The position numbers and the translations under genes were made by a program. 7,684 nucleotides of DNA from an uncultured Novosphingobium sp. (GTDB lineage: Bacteria; Pseudomonadota; Alphaproteobacteria; Sphingomonadales; Sphingomonadaceae): the NCBI GenBank assembly GCA_938005655.1, contig CALLNA010000071.1:1-7684 (forward strand). The letters are read 5' to 3'. Of this stretch, positions 1-6,268 are shown piece by piece. Under the pieces are notes generated by a model. It did not search any database. It saw only the letters and a list, made by a program, of their open reading frames with translations, and was not told the DNA's origin. Each line of letters opens with the position of its first letter. Position 1 is the first letter of the stretch.

Positions 1-1
1 C

Positions 2-817
2 CAGGTGCTCGCGGTGATCGAGAGCCGCGAGGCCGCGCAGTTGCAGGGCGAGGTCGAGGCGGCGCGGGCGCGCCTGTCTCTCGCCGAGAGCACCCTCGCG
101 CGCGAGCAGCGCCTGTTCGCCGAGCGCGTCTCGCCCGAGCAGGACCTGATCGCGGCGCGCACTGCCGCAGCCGAGGCGCGCATCGCCCTGCGCCAGGCCC
201 AGGGTCAGGTCGCCGCGGCGGGCGGCGGGGGCGGCCGCCTCAACCGCATCGGCGTGGTCGCGCCGCTCTCCGGCCAGGTCATCGCCCGCAGCGCGGTGCT
301 GGGCCAGACGGTCGCCGCCGATGCCGAGCTGTTCCGCGTCGCGGACCTCTCCAGCGTCTCGCTCTCGCTCAACCTCCAGCCGGGCGAGGCGGGCCGGGTG
401 CGGCCGGGCAATGTCGTGACCGTCACCGCGCCGGGCCGCCAGGCGAGCGCCCGGATCAGCTTCGTCTCGCCCGTCCTCGACGTGCAGACGCGGCTCGTCC
501 CGGTCGTCGCCAGGCTCGACAACCGGGCCGGGCAGTGGCGCGTCGGCGAGGCGGTGACGGCGGCGGTCGCCCTGTCGGGCGAGGGCGACGGGCTGGTCCG
601 GGTGCCGGCCACGGCGATCCAGACGGTCGAGGGCAAGCCGGCCGTCTTCGTGCGGACCGGAACCGGCTTCCAGGCCGTGCCGGTCACGCTCGGCGACAAT
701 GCGGGCGGCAGCGTGATCGTCCGCGCCGGGCTCAAGGGCGGCGAGCGGATCGCCACCGTCAACAGCTTCACGCTCAAGGCCGAGCTCGGCAAGGGCGAAG
801 CCGGCCACGAGGACTGA
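2..817 (+). CDS. RND efflux periplasmic adaptor subunit (HlyD/CzcB type), 5'-truncated by the window edge
   Basis: This is the membrane-fusion (adaptor) subunit of a tripartite RND efflux pump, which would join the inner-membrane pump to an outer-membrane channel across the periplasm. The reading frame is open from base 2, and the first visible residues (QVLAVIESREA) are mid-protein lipoyl-domain sequence, so the GTG at 5 is not the real start; the signal peptide and N-terminus lie upstream. Visible order, counted from the codon at position 5: first lipoyl half; an Ala/Glu/Arg-rich alpha-hairpin at about residues 12-70; a Gly-rich turn; the second lipoyl half (VVAPLSGQVIAR, about 82-112); a beta-barrel (about 117-192); and a C-terminal membrane-proximal domain ending in NSFTLKAELGKGEA, a typical ending of CzcB-like adaptors. 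No His-rich metal-binding extension is visible. The stop is 4 bases before the pump start, so the two genes are almost certainly co-transcribed. Metal substrate is not determinable from this part. Confidence 0.9.
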   Translation, partial: QVLAVIESREAAQLQGEVEAARARLSLAESTLAREQRLFAERVSPEQDLIAARTAAAEARIALRQAQGQVAAAGGGGGRLNRIGVVAPLSGQVIARSAVLGQTVAADAELFRVADLSSVSLSLNLQPGEAGRVRPGNVVTVTAPGRQASARISFVSPVLDVQTRLVPVVARLDNRAGQWRVGEAVTAAVALSGEGDGLVRVPATAIQTVEGKPAVFVRTGTGFQAVPVTLGDNAGGSVIVRAGLKGGERIATVNSFTLKAELGKGEAGHED

Positions 818-821
818 GCCG

Positions 822-3800
822 ATGATCGCGAGAACCGTCACCTGGGCGGTGGAGAAGCGCTGGCTGGTCCTGCTGCTCACCGCCGTCGCCGCCGTCGTCG
901 GCGCCGTCGCGCTGCATCGGCTGCCGATCGACGCGGTGCCCGACATCACCAACAACCAGGTCCAGATCAACGTCCGCGCGCCCGCGCTCTCGACCGAACT
1001 GGTCGAGAAGCAGGTCGCCTTTCCGATCGAGACCGCGCTCGCCGGCATTCCCGGCCTCGAATATACCCGCTCGCTCAGCCGCAACGGCTTCGCGCAGGTG
1101 ACGGCGGTGTTCACCGACGCCACCGACATCTATTTCGCCCGCGCCCAGGTGAACGAACGGCTCGCGGGCGTGCGGGAAGGGCTGCCCGACGGCGCCGATC
1201 CCGAACTGGGGCCGATCGCCACCGGCCTTGGCGAAGTCTATATGTGGACGGTCCGGCTCGATCACCGGGCGGACGACAAGCATCAGCCCGGCGAGCCCGG
1301 GATGCAGCCCGACGGCAGCTACATCACCCCCGAGGGCGAGCGGCTGGTCGGCGACGTCGACAAGGCGACCTACCTGCGCACCGCGCAGGAGTGGATCGTC
1401 GCGCCGCTGCTCAAGAACGTGCCCGGCGTCGCCGGCATCGACACCATCGGCGGCTATGCCAAGCAGTACCTGGTGGTGCCGGACGTCCAGCGCCTCGCTG
1501 CGCTGCGGATCTCGCTCACCCAGCTCGCCGAGGCGCTGGAGCGCAACAACACCAGCGCCGGCGGCGGCTTCGTCGACCGCAACGGCGAGGGTCTGGCGGT
1601 GCGCGCCGACGCGCGGGTGCGCAACGCGGCCGAGCTGTCGCGCACGGTCGTCGCCACGCGCGAGGGGGTGCCGATCACGCTCGACCAGGTGGCCACAGTG
1701 CGCACCGGGCAGGCCGTCCGCATGGGCTCGGCCTCGGAGAACGGCACCGAGGTCGTCGTCGGCACCGCGGTCATGCGGATCGGCGAGAACAGCCGGACCG
1801 TGGCCCGGGCGGTCGCCGGCCGCCTCGCCGGGATCAACGCCTCGCTGCCGCCCGACGTGGTGGTCGAGCCGGTGCTCGACCGCACCGACCTGGTCGACGC
1901 GACGATCCGCACCGTCGCCACGAACCTCGGGGAGGGCGCGCTGCTGGTCATCGTCGTGCTGTTCGTCCTGCTCGGCAATTTCCGCGCCGCGCTGATCGCG
2001 GCGGCGGTGATCCCGATCACCATGCTGCTGACCGGCTTCGGCATGTTCCGGGCCGGGGTCTCGGCCAACCTGATGAGCCTCGGCGCGCTCGACTTCGGCC
2101 TGATCGTCGACGGCGCGGTGATCGTGGTCGAGAACGCGCTGCGGCGCATGGCCGACCGGCAGCACGGCGAGGGCCGCCTGCTGACCGTTCCCGAGCGGCT
2201 CGAAACCGTTGCCGCGGCGGCGCGCGAGATGATCCGGCCCTCGGTCTATGGCCAGGCGATCATCATCCTCGTCTACGTCCCGCTGCTCACCCTGAGCGGG
2301 GTCGAGGGCAAGACCTTCGTGCCGATGGCGCTGACCGTCATCATCGCGCTCGCCTGCGCCTTCGTCCTGTCGCTGACCTTCGTGCCCGCCGCGATTGCGC
2401 TCTGGCTGTCGCGGCGGATCGACGAGGGCGAGGGGTGGATCATGGCCTGGCTCAAGGCGCGCTACCGCCCCGGCCTCGACCGGGCGATGGCGCGGCCGCG
2501 GCTGACCCTGGGGATCGGCCTCGGCGGATCCTCGCCTTCCTCGCGCTCGGCCAGGTGTCCCTGCCGCAGCTCGACGAGGGCGACCTCGTCGTCCAGGCGA
2601 GCCGCATTCCGGCGACCTCGATAGACCAGAGCCAGGCGATGACCCTGCCGATCGAGCGGGCGCTGGCCCGGCTGCCCGAGGTCAAGCTGGTCTTCTCCAA
2701 GACCGGCACGCCGGAGCTGGCCTCGGACCCGATGCCGCCCAATGCGACCGACATGTTCGTCATCCTCAAGCCGCGCAAGGCCTGGCCCGATCCGGGCCTG
2801 CCCAAGGCCGCGCTGATCGAGCGGGTGGAGCGGACCATCGCCCCCTTCCCGGGCAACGCCTACGAGATCACCCAGCCGATCCAGATGCGCTTCAACGAGC
2901 TGATCGCGGGGGTGCGCGGCGACGTCGCGGTCAAGGTCTTCGGCGACGACTTTGCGGGCATGAACGCGACCGCGCAGAAGATCGCCGCGGCGCTGCGCAA
3001 GACCCCGGGCGCGGTCGACGTCAAGGTCGAGCAGACCGCCGGCCTGCCGATCCTCGACATCCGCCCGAACCGCGACGCGATGGCCCGACTCGGCGTCACC
3101 GCGCAGGACGTGCAGGACACGGTCGGCGCGACGCTCGGCGGGCGCGAGGCCGGGACGATCTTCGAGGGCGACCGGCGCTTCCCCGTGGTCATCCGCCTGT
3201 CGGACGCGCAGCGCGCGGACTTCCAGGCGCTGGCCCAGGTCCAGGTCCCGACCCCGGGCGGGGCCTTCGTGCCGCTCGCCAGCCTGGCCGACATCCGGGT
3301 GATCGACGGCCCGAACCAGATCAGCCGCGAGAACGGCAAGCGCCGCGTGGTGATCCAGGCCAACGTCCGGGGACGCGACATCGCCGGGGTGGTCGCCGAC
3401 GCCAAGGCCGCCATCGCCAGGGACGTCCGCCTGCCCGCCGGGGCCTACCTCGAATGGGGCGGGCAGTTCGAGAACCTCGCCTCGGCGCGCGCGCGGCTGC
3501 AACTGGTGATCCCGGCCTGCTTCGCCCTGATCCTGCTGCTGCTCTACGGCGCGCTGGGCTCGGTGCGGGACGCGGCCATCGTCTTCACCGGAGTGCCGCT
3601 GGCCCTGGTCGGCGGGGTCCTCGCCCTGCTCGTGCGGGGGATGGACTTCTCGATCTCGGCGGCGGTCGGCTTCATCGCCCTCTCGGGGATCGCCGTGCTC
3701 AACGGCCTGGTCATGGTCTCGTCGATCCAGGACCTCGTCCGCCAGGGCATGGACCGCGCCGAGGCCGCCCGCGCCGGGGCCCTGCAACGGCTCCGCCCGG

Positions 3801-4021
3801 TGGTGATGACCGCGCTCGTCGCCAGCCTCGGCTTCGTGCCGATGGCCCTGGGCTCGGGCGCCGGGGCCGAGGTGCAGAAGCCCTTGGCGACCGTGGTCAT
3901 CGGCGGGCTGGTCTCGGCGACGCTGCTGACCCTGTTCGGGGAGATGGGGAGACGGCGGAAGCGTGAGACCTACCAGCGCAGCCCCTCCTCCTTCGGCCTG
4001 GCGACGATCGGGCGTTCGTAG
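822..4021 (+). pseudogene. CzcA/CusA-family heavy-metal RND efflux pump, frameshifted and with an aberrant C-terminus
   Basis: This encodes an inner-membrane proton/metal antiporter, the pump of the adaptor just upstream. The ATG at 822 follows the adaptor stop by 4 bases, with a weak GAGGA about 9 bases upstream. The N-terminal half (822 to about 2527) has TM1 (about residues 14-31), the periplasmic IDAVPDITNNQVQI segment, and TM2-TM6. TM4 carries D424, D430 and E437 in LGALDFGLIVDGAVIVVEN. Their spacing equals D402/D408/E415 of CzcA from memory and resembles divalent-cation pumps rather than the Cu/Ag CusA type. Near 2526 the frame moves by -1; the other frame resumes with ILAFLALGQVSLPQLDEGDL and continues through the second periplasmic domain and TM8-TM12. 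One extra G in the GG at 2526-2527 would restore GLGGILAFLAL. TM12 reads SATLLTLF and then goes directly to GEMGRRRKRE, without the expected LPxLY ending, and runs to a TAG at 4021 inside the antisense of the next gene. Repaired length is about 1066 aa, near the family norm. As read, only about 600 aa would be made. Confidence 0.85.
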
Positions 4022-4530
4022 GACGGGTCCTCGCGGCTCCACAGCGGCTTGAGGAAGCCCTTGATCGCCTCCGAGTGCAGCCAGCTCGGATCGGCGTCGG
4101 CGGTCATCTCGATTGTGCAGCGGCGGGTCAGCATCCGCCATTCCCCGTCGCGCTTCTCGAGTTGGTCGAGGTAGCGGCCGAAGGCGATCGAGGTTGCCTC
4201 CTTGGCCAGCCAGCGCAGGCCGCCGATCACGTAGCTCTCGCAATAGGCGGTGTCGCCGTCGATCTCGCAGAGGTGGTTGGTGATGTTGTGGCTGGTCATG
4301 TGGAAGTTCATCCGGTGGCCCTGGTTCGCCCGCTCCGGATAGTCGGGCATCCGGTGGATGAAGGCGCCGTGCTCGTCGATCCCCTCGGGCCACCAGCAGC
4401 TGGCGATCTGCTCCGCGTCCTGGCGGTCCCGCGCGCGGCTCTCGCGCTGGATGCAGTCGAGGATGTCCTGGCGGTCCTTCAGGTGGCGGACGGTCCGCAG
4501 CACTTCGTCGAGCGTGGCGTCGGTGGTCAT
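3970..4530 (-). CDS. SnoaL-like (NTF2-fold) protein, SnoaL_4 type
   Basis: This 186-residue cytoplasmic protein has no signal peptide or membrane segment and resembles the SnoaL_4 group of the NTF2-like superfamily, whose members include dehydratases, isomerases and the dehydrochlorinase LinA, often encoded near aromatic or xenobiotic oxygenases. The N-terminal helix holds RHLKDRQDILDCIQRESRARD, followed by SCWWPEGIDEHG. By a by-eye alignment with LinA from memory, D35 (ARDRQD) matches catalytic D25, WW46-47 matches the LinA SIWW, H81 (TSHNITN) matches catalytic H73, and LEKRDGEWR (about 124-132) matches the last strand. The fold and a general acid/base pocket are therefore supported; the substrate is not. 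The ATG at 4530 is preceded by GAGGAG at 4544-4539 with an 8-base spacer, which fixes the start. It is convergent with, and overlaps by 52 bases, the aberrant end of the pump frame. It diverges from the LOG gene. It appears intact. Confidence 0.85.
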   Translation of the reverse strand: MTTDATLDEVLRTVRHLKDRQDILDCIQRESRARDRQDAEQIASCWWPEGIDEHGAFIHRMPDYPERANQGHRMNFHMTSHNITNHLCEIDGDTAYCESYVIGGLRWLAKEATSIAFGRYLDQLEKRDGEWRMLTRRCTIEMTADADPSWLHSEAIKGFLKPLWSREDPSYERPIVARPKEEGLRW

Positions 4531-4648
4531 GGCAGGGGCTCCTCATCGTTCCGGTCGGTTCGTCCCGGCTGAGTGGCACGGGCGGGTGGCCGGGCACAAC
4601 CGCCCTTCGGCCCTCGACAGGGCGGAGCCGATCGGGAAAGGAGCGGGC
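4531..4648. promoter_or_regulatory. Divergent intergenic region between the SnoaL-like and LOG genes
   Basis: This 118-bp spacer must hold the promoters of two divergent genes. It contains the SnoaL-like gene's Shine-Dalgarno (GAGGAG, 4544-4539, minus strand) and that of the LOG gene (AAAGGAG, 4637-4643). An inverted repeat CCGCCCT (4600-4606) / AGGGCGG (4619-4625) could form a 7-bp GC stem in the LOG leader, with TCG/CGA inside the loop able to add three pairs; in DNA this GC-rich such a stem may be chance. No clear -35/-10 pair can be assigned on either strand. Confidence 0.5.
4637..4643 (+). promoter_or_regulatory. Ribosome binding site of the LOG-family gene
   Basis: AAAGGAG lies 5 bases before the ATG at 4649. 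The same frame is open for about 290 bases further upstream, but that stretch is antisense to the SnoaL-like gene, so this site selects 4649 as the real start. Confidence 0.75.
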
Positions 4649-5513
4649 ATGAGCGAACCCGAAGACAAGCGACTCGTCCGCCACCGCTTCTACAAGGCCG
4701 AGCAGGAAGCCTCCTTCGTCGATGCCCACGCGCATATCACGCCGCAGCAGCAGAGCCCGTCCTACCGGCTCGCCTTCCGCGACGTCGACTTCCTGCTGCG
4801 CCAGGAGCTGCGCCCGGTGCGTTTCCAGCTTGAGCTGCTCAAGACCGAGATGCTGCTCGACGAGGCGCAGATCGGCTCGACCCTGGTCTGCTACGGCTCG
4901 GCCCGCATCCCTTCGCCCGAGCAGGCCGAGGCGGCGCTGCGGACCGCCACCACGCCCGAGCGCAAGGCCGTGGTCGAGCGGCTGGTCGCCAAGTCCAAGT
5001 ACTACGAGGAGGCCCGCAGGCTCGCGCGGATCGCCAGCGAATGCGCCATCGTCGAGAAGGGCCTGCGCCAGTTCGTGATCTGCTCGGGCTGCGGCCCCTC
5101 GATCATGGAGGCGGCCCACCGCGGCCGGGGCGGATTCGATCGGGCTCAACATCGTCCTGCCGCACGAGCAGGCGCCGAACACCTACGTTACGCCCGAGCT
5201 GTCGTTCCAGTTCCACTATTTCGCGCTGCGCAAGATGCACTTCCTGATCCGCGCCCGCGCGGTCGCGGTGTTCCCCGGCGGCTTCGGCACCTTCGACGAG
5301 TTCTTCGAGCTGCTGACCCTGATCCAGACCGGCAAGATGAAGCCGATCCCGATCCTGTTGTTCGGCGGCGAGTTCTGGGGCCGGGTGGTCAACTTCCAGG
5401 CCCTGGCCGAGGAAGGCGTCATCAACCCCGAGGACATCGGCCTGTTCACCCTGGTCGAGACCGCCGAGGAAGCCTGGGCCGAGATCGTCCGGTTCTACGA
5501 CCTGGAGTGCTGA
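4649..5513 (+). pseudogene. LOG-family Rossmann protein (TIGR00730, long form), frameshifted
   Basis: LOG proteins are nucleotide-monophosphate phosphoribohydrolases, some of which release cytokinins from their riboside 5'-monophosphates; in bacteria the physiological role is often unknown. The first part (4649 to about 5125) gives an N-terminal extension typical of the long form, then the Rossmann start STLVCYGSARIPSPEQAEAA and the nucleotide loop SGCGPSIMEAAHRG. The frame is then lost. In the +1 frame from 5136 the protein resumes with SIGLNIVLPHEQAPNTYV, continues through FALRKMHF with the family's RK pair, and reaches the signature PGGFGTFDE (5274-5300), ending at the TGA at 5511. Family members usually have about seven residues between RG and SIGLN, whereas only about 10 bases are present, so the lesion looks like an 11-base deletion rather than a single-base slip. 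Position 148 is Cys in G-C-G-P-S, where Gly is usual. As read, the first frame would run to 5518 with an unrelated Arg/Pro-rich tail lacking the catalytic Glu, so the product is probably inactive. Confidence 0.82.
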
Positions 5514-5536
5514 GCTAGCTCTAGGGAGTACAGGCC

Positions 5537-6118
5537 CTAAACCGCCAGCAGCGCGCGCACCGCGAGGCGGAAGGCGGCCATGATCCGCCGGGGATCGGCG
5601 CCGGCGGCGACGCGGTTGGTCATGCCGTGGGCGAGCATGTTCACCGCCTCCAGCCGGTCCTCGATCTCCTCGGCCGGGAGGGGGGCGACGAGCGGCAGCA
5701 GGCTCTGCCGCATGATCTCGCGGAAGCGGGCGTCGATCGCGGCGACGACCTCGGCGACGCGCGGGTTGCGCGCCGCCTCGGCCATGATCTCGACGGTGAG
5801 CGGGGCCCGCGCCGGCTCGATCCACCAGACGAACCAGGCGATCCAGGCGTCGAGCGTCCGCGTCGGCGAGGGTTCCGGCACGAGCAGCTCGAAGCCGACG
5901 AAATTGCGCTCGCACAGGGCGACGATGATCGCGTCCTTGCTCGGGAAATACTGGTAGATGTGGCCGACGCTCATCTCCGCCGCTGCGGCGATCCGCGCCA
6001 TGCTCGCGCCGTGGAAGCCTTCGTTGCGGAAGCAGGCCTCGGCCGCGTCCAGAACCTGCTCGCGCCGCCGTTCCGTCCGGGCCTGACGCCGCGATGCGGT
6101 CTCGGAAATTCCAGCCAT
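5537..6118 (-). CDS. TetR/AcrR-family transcriptional regulator
   Basis: This 193-residue DNA-binding repressor has a standard TetR layout. The N-terminal helix (TERRREQVLDAAEACFRNEGF, about 15-35, is the family's opening) is followed by the helix-turn-helix at about 39-58: ASMARIAAAAEMSVGHIYQYF, ending in the characteristic IYQYFPSKDAII. The remaining 120 residues form an all-helical ligand-binding domain with a Trp/Phe-rich stretch (DAWIAWFVWWIEPA, about 90-103) that could line a hydrophobic or aromatic ligand pocket; this last point is inference. The ATG at 6118 is chosen because it opens the conserved DNA-binding domain at normal length and has an AGGG 6 bases upstream; the frame stays open much further upstream only as the antisense of the oxygenase gene. 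It is divergent from the Rieske gene, with a 26-bp palindrome 43 bases upstream of its start, so it probably represses both itself and the oxygenase until an inducer binds. Its 3' end converges on the LOG gene, with 23 bases between the stops. Confidence 0.93.
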   Translation of the reverse strand: MAGISETASRRQARTERRREQVLDAAEACFRNEGFHGASMARIAAAAEMSVGHIYQYFPSKDAIIVALCERNFVGFELLVPEPSPTRTLDAWIAWFVWWIEPARAPLTVEIMAEAARNPRVAEVVAAIDARFREIMRQSLLPLVAPLPAEEIEDRLEAVNMLAHGMTNRVAAGADPRRIMAAFRLAVRALLAV

Positions 6119-6161
6119 GCGCCGCCCTATCCCAATTCGCCGGGGGACAGAAGCGGCCAAG

Positions 6162-6187
6162 AAAAAGAATGAATATTCATTCTTTTT
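6162..6187. promoter_or_regulatory. Perfect 26-bp palindrome, probable TetR operator
   Basis: The two 13-base arms match without a mismatch or spacer, centred between 6174 and 6175, with core GAATGAATATTCATTC flanked by A5 and T5. It is strikingly AT-rich in DNA of very high GC. It sits in the 150-bp gap between the divergent TetR and Rieske genes, 43 bases from the regulator ATG and 81 bases from the oxygenase ATG. Many TetR-family regulators bind such symmetrical operators in their own divergent promoter region. The assignment to this regulator is inferred from position; exact -35/-10 elements could not be fixed on either strand and may overlap the palindrome. Confidence 0.82.
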
Positions 6188-6256
6188 AGGATGGGCAGCG
6201 AATCGGGACCGGCCGAGGCGTCTTCCCGTCGCCCCGGCGAGAGATCCCGCAGCGCT

Positions 6257-6262
6257 GGGAGA
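6257..6262 (+). promoter_or_regulatory. Ribosome binding site deciding the Rieske gene start
   Basis: GGGAGA lies 6 bases before the ATG at 6269. An in-frame ATG at 6191 would add 26 residues of low-complexity Arg/Ser/Gly sequence and begins only 3 bases after the palindrome with no good Shine-Dalgarno, so 6269 is preferred. Confidence 0.7.
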
Positions 6263-6268
6263 AGCCGC

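Noticed and set aside
774..2165. Long minus-strand open frame rich in Asp, His and Arg over the first half of the pump gene
   Set aside because: Low-complexity shadow composition, antisense to clear CzcA-like protein, and no ribosome site or domain.
2516..2531. Programmed ribosomal frameshifting in the pump gene
   Set aside because: No classical slippery heptamer or clear downstream structure was seen, and RND pumps are not known to be made this way; a missing base is simpler.
4574..4590. TGGCACG resembling the -24 part of a sigma-54 promoter upstream of the LOG gene
   Set aside because: The required -12 TTGC element is missing at the right spacing (GGTGG is found instead).
2462..5182. Very long open frame on the minus strand across the pump, SnoaL-like and LOG genes
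   Set aside because: It is antisense to well-supported coding sequence, has Arg/Gly/Asp-rich composition typical of GC-rich shadow frames, and shows no recognisable domain.
5512..5539. GAGCTAGCTC palindrome plus a TAGGG/CCCTA inverted repeat between the convergent LOG and TetR genes, considered as a terminator
   Set aside because: The stem is only 5 bp with an 8-base loop and no T-run follows; the palindrome overlaps the LOG stop codon. Too weak to call.
6191..6268. Alternative start of the Rieske protein at the ATG at 6191
   Set aside because: The added 26 residues are low-complexity, the ATG almost abuts the palindrome and lacks a ribosome site, while the ATG at 6269 has GGGAGA at good spacing.
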